Assembly (NCBI GenBank): GCA_965223095.1
Contig: OZ244979.1
Location: 372,001 to 436,000, forward strand
Length of the DNA: 64,000 bases
Direction: 5' to 3'
From: J054 sp965223095
Lineage (GTDB): Bacteria; Pseudomonadota; Gammaproteobacteria; Steroidobacterales; GCA-2729495
Shown: positions 52,083 through 61,816 of the stretch, piece by piece
Position numbering within the stretch: the stretch's first letter is position 1
Layout of the letters: each line of letters begins with the position of its first letter
The notes under the pieces: generated by a model
Database searches by the model: none
What the model was told of the DNA's origin: nothing
What the model saw: the letters and a program-made list of their open reading frames with translations, nothing else
Position numbers and translations under genes: made by a program

Positions 52083-52850
52083 CTATTTGCCGGATACCCG
52101 GCCGCAGGCCTTATCGGCATAGATCTTCATGTACTTAAAAAACGTTCCATTGAAATTAGAAACACCAATCACCAAACCCCGCCAACCGTCGAGGAAACCG
52201 CCCTGGATGAAATAGGCTTTGATGAAGGCCCAGAAGGCCCGAAAAAAAATGACAATCGGCGGATAGGTTTTGCTCATGCTGTGCCGACGCAATTCAGTGT
52301 AGTGATTGGCCTTGTCCAAAAACTGGCTCAGTTCCTGCACAGCGTCGTGGCGCAGCGGCCCCTTAAGACGTTGTACGCGGCCGCCCGCCGGAACATAGAT
52401 CCGCGGATGGACGTCGTCCTCCGAATGCCGATAGACGTGACGGTTATACAATCTCAACAGCCAGTCGCGCGCCCAGCCCGAGTGTTTCACGTGCTTGCCC
52501 ATGAGGTAGTTATCCCGCAGAACCTCATAGGCAAGATTGGGATCCGATAGATCAGCAGCATCGATGGCGTTCAACAACTCAGCGCTGATGGCCTCATCCG
52601 CGTCGATGGTGAAAACCCAGTCCTTGGTCGCTAGATCAGCGGCATGATTAAAGGTCTTACCAAAACCAAGGAATTCGCCGGTTGACAGACGCACATTGTC
52701 GTAGCTTTCCGCAATCGCCAGGGTCTCATCCGTTGAACCATTGTCGTAGACAACCACCTCTGGCAAGTCGCGTAAGCTATCTAAGGTAGTAGCCAGGGTA
52801 CCCGCGGCATTCTTTGTAATGATGGCGGCAGCAATGTTCTGCAAAGGCAT
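52083..52850 (-). CDS. GT2 glycosyltransferase, WaaE/KdtX-like
   Basis: A 255-residue inverting GT-A enzyme. It starts MPLQNIAAAIITKNAAGTLA, with VVVYDNGSTDETLAIAES and the acidic motif FTIDADEAIS. The segment SGWARDWLLRLYNRHVYRHS and HDAVQELSQFLDKANHYTEL match the WaaE/KdtX group of lipopolysaccharide core transferases. A C-terminal hydrophobic patch (IVIFFRAFWAFIKAYFIQGG) suggests membrane association. Confidence 0.88.
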   Translation of the reverse strand: MPLQNIAAAIITKNAAGTLATTLDSLRDLPEVVVYDNGSTDETLAIAESYDNVRLSTGEFLGFGKTFNHAADLATKDWVFTIDADEAISAELLNAIDAADLSDPNLAYEVLRDNYLMGKHVKHSGWARDWLLRLYNRHVYRHSEDDVHPRIYVPAGGRVQRLKGPLRHDAVQELSQFLDKANHYTELRRHSMSKTYPPIVIFFRAFWAFIKAYFIQGGFLDGWRGLVIGVSNFNGTFFKYMKIYADKACGRVSGK

Positions 52851-53146
52851 GGTGATCTCCGGTCACGCCCGAGGCATTCGCAATAGTGCCATGACCCGCA
52901 CCGCTTTGGCAGGCGCGGTTTTGGCCAAACCAATGCGCGCCGAAATCTGCGTCCGTTTCCCGCGATTGCGTTATGCTCTCGCCCTGCACCGGCGGCGAGA
53001 ATAGCCGCGCTCCAACGCATGTTGTACTTGTGAACATTAATATCGCCGGCGCAAAAACGAACAGGGCAAGCCGGTGACAACCAATATCATCAAGGTGGTC
53101 TTAAATCCTTTCTTGGGCAAAATTTCGCCCTCGGCTTAGCGACTCA

Positions 53147-54328
53147 ATGAACGCCCGCGATAGAACCCCAGCACCCCGTGGCCACCTGCATTTGATAGAG
53201 CCGGCACCCAATTTAGGCCACGGGCCCAACTGGCTTGCATACCTAATGGATGCATTCTTGCCAGTGACCGATCAACTCACAGTGTCCTACCCCGACACCG
53301 CCGACTACACGCCCATGGTCGAGCGCAAAGCGGCCGTCAGCCGTCGGCTGAACAGACGTCCCTACGCCTGGCGAAAGGGCAAGCAGGCGTGGCGGGCAAG
53401 CCTGCACACGGCCAAGCAGACGGGTGCCGACCTCACCATGTTTAGCGATATGGGCTTGCTATTAAAGCGAGCACGCCATGATCTGCGGCGCGATACGGGC
53501 AGCCCAATTTGGTCTATTTGGTTCAGCCCACCCCAGCGACGTGAATTAGGTAGCTGGGACCCTAACCGACTGCTTAGCCGCAGCGCCCGGAACCGGCATC
53601 GGGAACAGCAAGCCTTGCGCAAGCCCCCGATCTGGCTAGACACGATTTGGCTCCTGGACGACTCCGAGGCAGCAAGAATCGCCGCCGGCCCTGATCTCAA
53701 ACTCAAGGTCCTGCCTGACCCCTGGCCCACGACACCCAGACAGGATGCACGACAAGCTCGACAGCAGCTCGACTTACCAGACGACCGCTGTCTATTTCTG
53801 CATTTCGGCGTGGCCGCCCATCGCAAAGGCTTGAGTGATGCCATCGCAGCCTGGCAGGGGCTGCCGGATGCAAACCGCGCAACTTTGATACGGGTCGGCC
53901 CAACCAGTCAAGAACATTTGGATGCCCTTGGCCCACTCAAAGCGCAAGGCCGGGCCATCGTGCGCAACAAACGCATAAGCGATGCGGAAATCGATCTGTA
54001 TCTTCGTGCCTGTGACTGGATCCTGTTGCCATATCGCGAACACGATGGCTCATCCGGCCTGCTCGCCGGCGCTGCCTGCGCGCAGCGGCCTGTGATCGCC
54101 TCGGACTATGGCGTAGTCGGCCGGCGGGTAAAGGAGTCGAAGTTGGGATTTGTGTATCCGCACCTGTCGGTAGCCGGCCTTAGAGATGCGGTACACCAAG
54201 CGCTAGATACACCAATCACGAACTTCGCCAGCGGTCTGCGCGACTATGCCCAGGCGCATGATTTTGAGCATTTCGCCGCCGCCCTGCAGAGCGCCTGGCA
54301 TAGCTTCTGGACAAGAAAGACAGCTTAA
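53147..54328 (+). CDS. Atypical GT-B glycosyltransferase, tandem paralog 1
   Basis: A 393-residue protein starting at ATG 53147. It begins with LHLIEPAPNLGHGPNWLAYL and ends with a GT4-like domain: LFLHFGVAAHRKGLSDAIAA, ACDWILLPYREHDGSSGLLA and RPVIASDYGVVGRRV. It is clearly related to the next gene. The usual E-X7-E motif is not intact: at the first position is Asp (HDGSSGLLAG) and the second glutamate is absent. Donor and acceptor are unknown. Four bases separate its stop from the ATG of the next gene. The 296 bp upstream show no supported gene. Confidence 0.82.
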   Translation: MNARDRTPAPRGHLHLIEPAPNLGHGPNWLAYLMDAFLPVTDQLTVSYPDTADYTPMVERKAAVSRRLNRRPYAWRKGKQAWRASLHTAKQTGADLTMFSDMGLLLKRARHDLRRDTGSPIWSIWFSPPQRRELGSWDPNRLLSRSARNRHREQQALRKPPIWLDTIWLLDDSEAARIAAGPDLKLKVLPDPWPTTPRQDARQARQQLDLPDDRCLFLHFGVAAHRKGLSDAIAAWQGLPDANRATLIRVGPTSQEHLDALGPLKAQGRAIVRNKRISDAEIDLYLRACDWILLPYREHDGSSGLLAGAACAQRPVIASDYGVVGRRVKESKLGFVYPHLSVAGLRDAVHQALDTPITNFASGLRDYAQAHDFEHFAAALQSAWHSFWTRKTA

Positions 54329-54332
54329 CACC

Positions 54333-55475
54333 ATGCGCCACGTTCACTTCATCGAACCCCTGCCCCTTGGGCACGGTCCTTTGTGGCTGAATTTTTTTAT
54401 TGATGCCGTACTCCCAGATGTTGAAAAGATAACTATCACTTATCCAGATTTTCCGGCTTACGAAGTTCTGCAAAATTCCGAGGCTGCAAAAACTGGGCAA
54501 TTGACCCTACGGCCCGTGAACTGGCAAACGGATAAGCTATCTTGGCGAGACACCCTATCAGGTGCCGAATCCCTAGACGCGGATCTAAGTCTGCTGACCT
54601 ACGCTGACATCGTCTTGAAAAAATTTCGCGGCGACCTGCGAAAAAAATTGCACGAACCCATATGGGGAATGTGGTACTTACCCAACCCCCGACGACCCGC
54701 CACGTTTTGGAATCCCCGACGCTTAGTCAGCGGCCAAGCTAGGGGACACTATCGGGATCAACAAATCCTGCGCAGGGTGCCAACCTGGTTAGCGGGTGCA
54801 TTTGTGCTGGATGACAGCCTAAAACAACGAATCACCACCCGCGACAATCTCAATATAGAGGTGCTGCCAGACCCCTGGCCCAGCGACCCCACCATCCCAA
54901 AGCTGCAGGCGCGTGAGCGCCTCAGCCTGCCGGCGGAAGGGCAAATCTTCTTACACTTCGGGGTCGCCAATCCACGCAAAGGCTTAGCCGATGTCTGCCA
55001 GGCCTGGGATCGCCTGCCAGACAAGAAAAATATGATCTTATTACGCGCTGGGCTCACCAGCGCAGCCGAGCTGGAAGTATTCAGATCTCTGATGAACAAC
55101 GGCCACGCAATATTGCACAACGAGCGTATCGCTGAAGAGAAAATTGACTGGTACTTTCGCGCCTGCGATTGGGTGTTGTTACCGTACCGTTTTCATGAAG
55201 GCTCATCAGGACTTTTAGCCGCGGCCGCTGCGGCTGGTCGGCCGGTAATCGCGTCTGACTACGGCGTGATCGGCCGGCGCACGCAAGCAGAAACATTGGG
55301 TTTATGCTTTGAGCATCTTTCTATCGAAGGTCTCAAGCAAGCCATAACGCAAGCCACTCGTCTGAACACCGAAGACTACCAAGACGCGCTGGCTGCTTAT
55401 GCCAAACGACATGCTAAGCAAGCGCTGAGCAGGAAGATTCGCTCGGCCTGGGGCTTGCCCATCGAGCCGGTTTGA
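54333..55475 (+). CDS. Atypical GT-B glycosyltransferase, tandem paralog 2
   Basis: A 380-residue paralog of the preceding gene. ATG 54333 (MRHVHFIEPLPLGHGPLWLN) is chosen by alignment to paralog 1; the open frame back to 54246 overlaps the previous gene. Shared blocks are EVLPDPWPSDP, FLHFGVANPRKGLADVCQAW and CDWVLLPYRFHEGSSGLLAA. Here Glu is at the first E-X7-E position and Ala at the second. Probably arose by tandem duplication followed by divergence. Confidence 0.82.
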   Translation: MRHVHFIEPLPLGHGPLWLNFFIDAVLPDVEKITITYPDFPAYEVLQNSEAAKTGQLTLRPVNWQTDKLSWRDTLSGAESLDADLSLLTYADIVLKKFRGDLRKKLHEPIWGMWYLPNPRRPATFWNPRRLVSGQARGHYRDQQILRRVPTWLAGAFVLDDSLKQRITTRDNLNIEVLPDPWPSDPTIPKLQARERLSLPAEGQIFLHFGVANPRKGLADVCQAWDRLPDKKNMILLRAGLTSAAELEVFRSLMNNGHAILHNERIAEEKIDWYFRACDWVLLPYRFHEGSSGLLAAAAAAGRPVIASDYGVIGRRTQAETLGLCFEHLSIEGLKQAITQATRLNTEDYQDALAAYAKRHAKQALSRKIRSAWGLPIEPV

Positions 55476-55515
55476 CTAGCCTACAATTATTACAGTAAGC
55501 CGGATCACCGACAAC

Positions 55516-56538
55516 TTAGCGAGCGTCCTTAAGGGCCGCATATTCGCTGGCGATATCGGCTAGCATTTTCTGTTCATTGCGGCGAAACCGATCACGCCCC
55601 CAGCGCAAACGCCAAGCCTGCGGGTGGAAATACCACGGCCAACTAGAAGTTTTCCTTATATTGTTTAGCGCTTGCCTACAGCGAGCACTGGCTTGGGCTT
55701 CACGTAGGATGTCAACAATGCCCCGCGACCGCAGCTCTCGCGCCAGTTCTTTGTCGCCCGTGGATGCTGTCTCTAAGCTGGAAAAAACCAGCTGGCGTAA
55801 GCGTTCGTCGCGATCGGCAACCGCATACTGCGATGGGTTGTAGGCCTTTTCATGTTGGCGGAAGGTACTCACTTCCCTAGGCGTAATTGCAACGCGGATA
55901 TCTAGGCAACGTTCCAAAAACCAAGCACCGTCACCGCCCGTGCCGTGTTCCGTCGGAAATGGTGAATCCTGTAATACGGCCGAACGATACAAATTGCTCG
56001 CCGAGCTGCCCAAAATGGCATTGGGAATTGCTAGAAAACCAAAAATGAACAAGGTCCAGCGATCAACAATGCTCGGAGAATCAATTTCAAGCAGCTCTAT
56101 CAACTCGTTAATCGGCCACTGCCACTGGGCCATGTGCTGACCTGCTTCATCGATAAACCTCGGCGGGCTGATCACCACGTCGGCTTGTTTCGAACTCGCT
56201 ACAGTATACAAATGCTGTAGCCCCTCTCGCGTCATCGCGTCGCCAATGGTTGATATATAGGTATAGCGTGACTTGATTTGTGAAATACCATAATTCCAAG
56301 ACTGATAAAGCCCCTTTGGGCGAGTAAAGAAACGGCAATTTGACTGGCTAAGCTCGCTCTTCAGTAACTCTAAGCTTCCATCGGTGGACTTGCTGTCAAC
56401 AACCACGACTTCGTCGACCAGGTCCAGCCATGTGTGCATGGATTCCAGATGCTCGGGCAACATGGACATGGCATTGAGGGTCGGAACGACAACGCCGATG
56501 GGTAGAAGCTGGCTATTTTTCTGTTGAGTCGTTTCCAA
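55516..56538 (-). CDS. GT2-type glycosyltransferase
   Basis: A 340-residue GT-A protein. It starts near GVVVPTLNAMSMLPEHLESM with DEVVVVDSKSTDGSLELL. The expected DxD position reads YISTIGDAMTREGLQHL, a single-Asp variant, so metal binding may be altered. The middle contains RSAVLQDSPFPTEHGTGGDG, as in other GT2 enzymes. It is convergent with the GT-B pair. Confidence 0.83.
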   Translation of the reverse strand: METTQQKNSQLLPIGVVVPTLNAMSMLPEHLESMHTWLDLVDEVVVVDSKSTDGSLELLKSELSQSNCRFFTRPKGLYQSWNYGISQIKSRYTYISTIGDAMTREGLQHLYTVASSKQADVVISPPRFIDEAGQHMAQWQWPINELIELLEIDSPSIVDRWTLFIFGFLAIPNAILGSSASNLYRSAVLQDSPFPTEHGTGGDGAWFLERCLDIRVAITPREVSTFRQHEKAYNPSQYAVADRDERLRQLVFSSLETASTGDKELARELRSRGIVDILREAQASARCRQALNNIRKTSSWPWYFHPQAWRLRWGRDRFRRNEQKMLADIASEYAALKDAR

Positions 56539-56641
56539 CTTAATGATCTTCTCGACTTTGAAAGCTCTATCGCCCAGCCGAAAAACTCGGCGTCAGAACT
56601 TCCTCTTTCGGCGCAAGGATGGCTGATACGGCCAGAGTTTT

Positions 56642-56821
56642 CTAGACACTTCCTGTTTGCATAAAATATTGTTGTTCATAAATCGTTGGAGTTAAGCGAC
56701 TGTTGGGCCTGCGGCGTCGTTTCGGATTGTAGAACTGCTCAATGTATCGGAAGACAGCTTGGCGCGCATCTTCCCACGTTGGTTGTTGCTTTCTTCGCAT
56801 CTCCACCTTAATTGCACTCAT
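56642..56821 (-). pseudogene. IS3-family transposase remnant (OrfB C-terminus)
   Basis: A 59-codon minus-strand frame reads IKVEMRRKQQPTWEDARQAV, then FRYIEQFYNPKRRRRPNSRL and TPTIYEQQYF. This is the C-terminal end of the DDE integrase domain of an IS3-family OrfB (the family usually shows FxYIExFYNxxRxHSxLG). The rest of the transposase and clear terminal repeats are missing. The 56539-56919 gap otherwise shows no gene. Confidence 0.8.
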
Positions 56822-56919
56822 CCCTGTACCTAATCCCTCAGCTCATCTAGCAGCTCTCATGATTTGATATCATTTCTACTATGAAATGTGTATAGGGTTC
56901 TCAGGCCGTATCAGCTCCA

Positions 56920-57528
56920 ATGATTGATCATGCTAACAAGGTCATCTTTATACACATTCCCAGATGTGCGGGAACCTCGGTTGAAAAAGCCTTCACCGGA
57001 CTCGATTACTGGATGCTTAACCCAGTTCTAAAGCACGCGCCGGCAAGCGTTTACAAAGCCTTCTACGACGATGCCTGGGATGAGTATTATAAATTTTCAA
57101 TTGTGCGCAACCCATATGACCGATACCGGTCCTTGTGGAAGCATTATCAAGAATACTGCTTGCGAAAAAATCGAAGAGGACAAATCGAACTTGACCGCTA
57201 TTTAAGAGCGTTTGGGAAGCGTGTTGTTGTGGAACAGCAATTAAATCTTTCGGAAAATGGATTACATTCCAGATTTATTCGCAAACGAGATAAATTTTCC
57301 CCAAACCAAGTATATGGCAATTATCTTAATGAACCACTGGATGACATATTTCATTATGAACGCCTTTCCGATTGTTTTGACGCGCTGAGGTTAAAATTTC
57401 CGCAGCTTTCATTGAATTTTGAGCGTATAGAGGTTTCGCCGGGCGACAAACCGGAACTTTCACACAAGGCGATCAAGGTGATTCGCAGGATATGCAAAAA
57501 AGATTTCCAGGAATATGGATACTCGTGA
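56920..57528 (+). CDS. Sulfotransferase-like protein
   Basis: A 202-residue protein with sulfotransferase PAPS-binding motifs: IFIHIPRCAGTSVEKAF (5'-phosphosulfate loop, HIPRCAGTS) and FSIVRNPYDRYRSLWKHY (3'-phosphate motif with the R...S type residues). It fits the Sulfotransfer_2-like family, which often modifies surface glycans; a glycan target is inferred from the cluster. It is AT-richer than neighbours and follows the IS3 remnant, both pointing to transfer. The start at 56920 has no strong ribosome-binding site. Confidence 0.82.
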   Translation: MIDHANKVIFIHIPRCAGTSVEKAFTGLDYWMLNPVLKHAPASVYKAFYDDAWDEYYKFSIVRNPYDRYRSLWKHYQEYCLRKNRRGQIELDRYLRAFGKRVVVEQQLNLSENGLHSRFIRKRDKFSPNQVYGNYLNEPLDDIFHYERLSDCFDALRLKFPQLSLNFERIEVSPGDKPELSHKAIKVIRRICKKDFQEYGYS

Positions 57529-57976
57529 AACGCCTAATACAACGCCAACCGAAAATTAAACTTTGCAGATGGGCTGCCTCGCCAAACATCGAATGACGCA
57601 ACAAGCATAGTTGCAAGAATAACCTCGTCTACACCGCTAATTTCGGCGCCCCTCTTTTTTAATACGGCGGCCTCACTGGAACAGACCATCCGCTGCGATG
57701 GTGCAAATCATTTTTCGCGTAATTTTGAAGAGGCGATGGTCTGGGCATTATAAAACTGTCGTTACACAGTAAACGCCCGCGCCGGCCAAACCGTTTGCCC
57801 TGATTTTCTAGGCCGCCGTTTTAGGAGCCGACGCATGTTCTGTAATCTCTGGCTGTCGGGTGATACGGCCCAGCAGCAACTCCACCGTTTGCAATGGATA
57901 TTATTTGGCAATACGTTCAAGCGGTATCGCAATATCCGCCCACCTGGGAGCGCCATGAACCGGCAATAGGTGGCGA
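57529..57976. other. Intergenic region with inverted repeat and gene debris
   Basis: No intact gene is supported. A perfect 9-bp inverted repeat, CAGACCATC (57682-57690) and GATGGTCTG (57735-57743), encloses an AT-rich segment. On the minus strand below 57965 one frame reads RWADIAIPLERIAK, a stop, then TVELLLGRITRQPEITEHAS in the same frame, which looks like decayed coding sequence of unknown origin. A 64-codon frame on 57762-57956 overlaps it but has poor protein character. Confidence 0.4.
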
Positions 57977-58603
57977 CTACGTATCGGGCAAGTTAGTCAA
58001 ATGCGCCATAACCTCGGCCATGGGCATGACATCTGCATATCGCCGGCCGACATCGATCAAGTTCTGACGATGCGGCCCTTCGTCGGCGTCGCCAACGCAC
58101 TCTTCGGGCACGACGACCCGAAAACCGTAGGAAAATGCATCAACGACCGAAGCGCGTACGCAGCCACTGGTCGTGCAGCCCGTAATAATCGTGGTATCGA
58201 TTTTATGTTTCGCCAAGAATGTGATGAGCGGCGTCAAAAAAAAGATCGATGGCGCCGATTTACAAAAAGTGAAATCATATTCCTGGTCGTGTACACGCGG
58301 ATCTAGCGCGTTAGACGGGTCACCATAAAAAAAATGATCATGCACATCCGCGACTTTCCAACGCGGCATGTCGGCCTCGCTACCGTAGGCCGTATAGCAC
58401 TTAGCGACGGGTAAGCCCTTGCGTCGGCCAAGCTTCAACAACCGGGCCGTATTGTCGGTGGCTTGGTGCACCATGGGCAATCGGCCCAGGGGATACTTGG
58501 AATCAGTAAACGCGACCTGCAAATCCACGACCAATATCGCGAGATTCGTACCGAACCCGGTGCGCTCGGTGGAGTAGCCAGATTCCGCGTACTTATCAGC
58601 CAC
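57977..58603 (-). CDS. Isochorismatase-family cysteine hydrolase
   Basis: A 208-residue hydrolase of the isochorismatase/N-carbamoylsarcosine amidase fold. The triad is visible: Asp in AILVVDLQVAF, Lys in FCKSAPSIFF and Cys in GCTTSGCVRASVVDAF, with the usual cis-peptide region before it. Likely substrates are N-carbamoyl or amide compounds. It lies 5 bp downstream of the cupin gene in the same direction. Confidence 0.9.
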   Translation of the reverse strand: MADKYAESGYSTERTGFGTNLAILVVDLQVAFTDSKYPLGRLPMVHQATDNTARLLKLGRRKGLPVAKCYTAYGSEADMPRWKVADVHDHFFYGDPSNALDPRVHDQEYDFTFCKSAPSIFFLTPLITFLAKHKIDTTIITGCTTSGCVRASVVDAFSYGFRVVVPEECVGDADEGPHRQNLIDVGRRYADVMPMAEVMAHLTNLPDT

Positions 58604-58608
58604 GGTAC

Positions 58609-59457
58609 TTAGTAATTCTTCGGATGCTGGTACGGCTTCGCATACTTGGCTTGTTCAGGTGGCAATTGTGGCCGGTACTCGGGTTTCCAGGTGAAAGGTT
58701 TGGCGACTTTGTCAAAAGTATTGACCAGCGGACCGTTGACCGTTCTAACGAATAGATGATAGCCGGTATCCGTCCCAGAAGGACCATGATATATATTTTC
58801 GCGCCACCAAACATAACCGCCGGGCCCCATGCGCCCGCAATCCCCCCAAACGTACTCTCCTTCCAGACAATATATTTCCTCCACCATGGGGTGCGTCCAC
58901 TGGGGCTTGGACATATTCGGCGGCACCCGATGCGGCGGAGAGCAATACAGAAATGACACTTCCTGGGTATAAGGGTCTTCCCGCAAGGGTTTGATGGCCA
59001 CGCCCGCGGCCAGTTGCGGGTCTACCAAGCCCGGGTCCCAGTCCATGCTCAGCGGATCAATGTGCGCGACCAATAACTTTTCATCGCAGAGGTCGGCCGG
59101 CGGATCACCGAGGCGGGTCTCCGGCCGATCGTAGAACAGGGTCAGCAGCACAGCGCCCTCGGCACTCTGTGCTGAGTGCCGCGCATAGCCCGCAGGCAAA
59201 AAACCGTAAGTGTGCTTGGCATAGCATTGGTCATTGATTTCAATGCTGCCGTCCAAAACCAGGAATTCTTCGTGGGCCGAAACCCAATGCGCATTGCGCT
59301 GCCAACCGGCGGGGTAACGAACAATACAGCTTGAGTCCGTGCCGGCCTCATCGATACTGAGAATCTTGCTCTCGACGTCGTCGCGCCCGGGCGCATACAA
59401 ACCCTTGCGCCACGGCAAACACTGGGCCTGAATGAACATGCAGTGCGGCCGGGCCAT
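58609..59457 (-). CDS. Double-cupin protein (DUF4437-like)
   Basis: A 282-residue protein with two cupin halves: VSAHEEFLVLDGSIEINDQC with PAGYARHSAQSAEG, and QWTHPMVEEIYCLEGEYVWG with GPGGYVWWRENIYHGP. Both contain metal-ligand-like His/Glu. It may be a dioxygenase, isomerase or a sensor. It sits between the hydrolase and the TonB receptor, 36 bp from the latter. Confidence 0.8.
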   Translation of the reverse strand: MARPHCMFIQAQCLPWRKGLYAPGRDDVESKILSIDEAGTDSSCIVRYPAGWQRNAHWVSAHEEFLVLDGSIEINDQCYAKHTYGFLPAGYARHSAQSAEGAVLLTLFYDRPETRLGDPPADLCDEKLLVAHIDPLSMDWDPGLVDPQLAAGVAIKPLREDPYTQEVSFLYCSPPHRVPPNMSKPQWTHPMVEEIYCLEGEYVWGDCGRMGPGGYVWWRENIYHGPSGTDTGYHLFVRTVNGPLVNTFDKVAKPFTWKPEYRPQLPPEQAKYAKPYQHPKNY

Positions 59458-59493
59458 CAGGCGAGGCCCGGCTGCTTGACTGATGGCATCACG

Positions 59494-61730
59494 CTAGAAG
59501 CTGTAACGAATCTGCGCCCCGTAGCTGCGACCCTCGCCCGGATAACCCAAGGCGGCGCCCACCTGCGTCGGATCAGTGGTGCCGTTGCTTAGGGACGTGA
59601 AGCGTACCGAGTTTTGGTAATACTCTTCGTCCGTCGCATTTTTCACAATGGCGGCCACTTCCCACGCGTCGTCTTGGCCGAATGAGAAACCGGCGCGTAG
59701 ATCCAGCAAGCCATAACTATCTTGGCCAATAACAGCTTCGTTGAATTGCGAATGGAATACATCATCCTGCCAACTGTACTGGGCAAACAAGTAAAACAGA
59801 TCAAGATCCCAGCGCAAATTCGTCACGAATTTTAGATCTGGCGCATTGGTTAGATTGTTGCCGGATAGATCAACCACGATCGGCAATGTAGCCGGCGGCG
59901 GCGCGGGATTAGGATTGCTGCCATTGGTGGTCACAAAACCTTGGTACTCGGTATCAAGCCAAGACACACCCAGGTTCCAGACTAGATTGTCGAGGAAATT
60001 GACCGAAAGATCGGCCTCCGCACCGAGCACCTCGGCGCTGGCGGCATTTTCGATGCGCGTGGTGCCCGTGGTGGCATCGAAGGTTGACACCTGCAAATCC
60101 GAGTAGTCGTAGAAGAAGGCGGCCAAGTTGAGACGCACACGACCATCGGCGATATCCGACTTCATACCGATTTCGTAGCTGTCTAGCTCTTCCTGATCAA
60201 GGGCAGAGACCCCGGCGCCAAGGAGTTGGTACCGCCTGACTTGAAGCCCGTGGTTGCCGAGGCGTACAACAAGATGTCGTCATTGAGACGATAATCAAGG
60301 CCAATCTTGGGTGTCCATTCGCGCCAATCATCATCTCGATCGCCGCCGGCACACACATCCGCAACACCGGCCATTGGATTGTTCAATCCATCGAATTGTC
60401 CACCTAAGAATTGTGGCGCAGAGCAATCGTCTTTTTCCTCTTTGTTCAAACGCATGCCCACGGTCAGATCTAGCCGATCCATCACCGGAAAAGTACTTTG
60501 GCCAAACAAAGCATAGGCCTTGGTTTCATTGGTGGCGAAAATATTGAATGAGCCGCCAAACTTTCTTGCCGGCAAACCTAGATTTTCTTCTTTATCTTCT
60601 TGCATGAAGTATCCGCCGATCAGCCAGTCAACGCTCCCGTTGCTGCCGGATAGGCGCAGTTCCTGCGTGAATTGTTCAGCTTCTCGCCGGTACTGCGTTT
60701 CGGTAACGGTGGCTTCGACACCATCGGTATTGAAGCTGAATTCATCTTCGAACTCACGGTAGCCTGTAATAGAGACCAGTTCCATATCGTTGCCCACATC
60801 GATGCTAAATGTGGCCGTGAGCCCCAGCACATCCCAATCGTGAAAGGTCGGCAGTTCATTGCGTGTTTCATCGAAATCCGGATTTTGTTGCGCAGGACAA
60901 CCGGGACAAGCAAAGGCAGCGCCGCTGCCAACCGCATCCGGCTGACCATCGCCCAGCTGCGACAAATGTTGACGATCTCGCCGTTGAACACTTCGATTAC
61001 CGTTTTCGGATTCACCATATTCGGCAATCAACTCGCCACCTATAGCGTCTGCCTGAAAGTCGAAAATGCCACGCACGGACCAAACACCCATGTCATCCAC
61101 GGTATCGCCGCCGCGGGGATCAAGGTCATCGGTGTAGCCGTCGTCTTCGGCCCAACGGCCCGCGATGCGAAATCCTGTGTTACTGGACAATGGACCACCG
61201 ACCGCACTTTCTAGCTCAATGCGATCGAAATTACCGTAATAGGCCGACGCATAACCCTCGAGTTCGTCACCTGATTTCTTGGAGATAACATTGACCACAC
61301 CGGCCGTGGCATTTCGCCCATACAGCGTACCCTGGGGGCCCCGCAAAATTTCCACGCGCTCCACGTCCAAAAATTGTGTCAGGGTCAGATTGGGCCGTCC
61401 GAGGTAGACACCATCTTGATGGATAGCCACGCTGGAGTCTTGACCGATACCCAACAGATTGCTGCCGATGCCGCGGATATAGATTTGCCCTTCACCGCCG
61501 GCGCGGCTAAACGCCATGCTCGGAGTTCGCAAGATCACATCTTGAATTTCCTCCAATTGCAGATCACGCAAGGAGTCACCAGAAAACGCCGCAATGGCAA
61601 TGGCGGTATCCTGCAAATTGGCTTCGCGCTTTTCCGCCGTTACGACGATGTCTTCGATCTGGCTCTGGGCCAGACCCGAAAAAGCTAAAGCGCTAGCGGC
61701 AGCTATTGTTGTGAATTTACGAATACACAC
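59494..61730 (-). pseudogene. TonB-dependent receptor, apparent one-base frameshift
   Basis: Two frames (515 codons from 61730, then the rest to 59494) join into a 745-residue receptor if one G is added to the GGGG run at 60210-60213. The N-terminal signal is MCIRKFTTIAAASALAFSGL, and a TonB-box-like EDIVVTAEKREANLQ follows. The plug domain has VERVEILRGPQGTLYGRNAT, and the C-terminus ends in SYGAQIRYSF, a barrel end with terminal Phe. It resembles Sphingomonas/Caulobacter-type receptors for organic substrates rather than classic siderophore receptors (an inference). The change is in a homopolymer and may be a sequencing error. Confidence 0.85.
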
Positions 61731-61816
61731 GGCCTTACCCCTGTTATGTTTAATGGTGAGCGCTGTGAAATTACCACAGCAGCCCGATGGAGGCGTCCAC
61801 TAGGCGGTCTAGTAGA

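Noticed and set aside
52851..53146. Small gene in the gap before the GT-B pair
   Set aside because: Short frames lack a ribosome-binding site or recognisable composition; nothing supported.
57762..57956. A 64-codon minus-strand gene
   Set aside because: Arg/Trp/Cys-rich composition without family signature; another frame of the same stretch looks more coding-like but has a stop.
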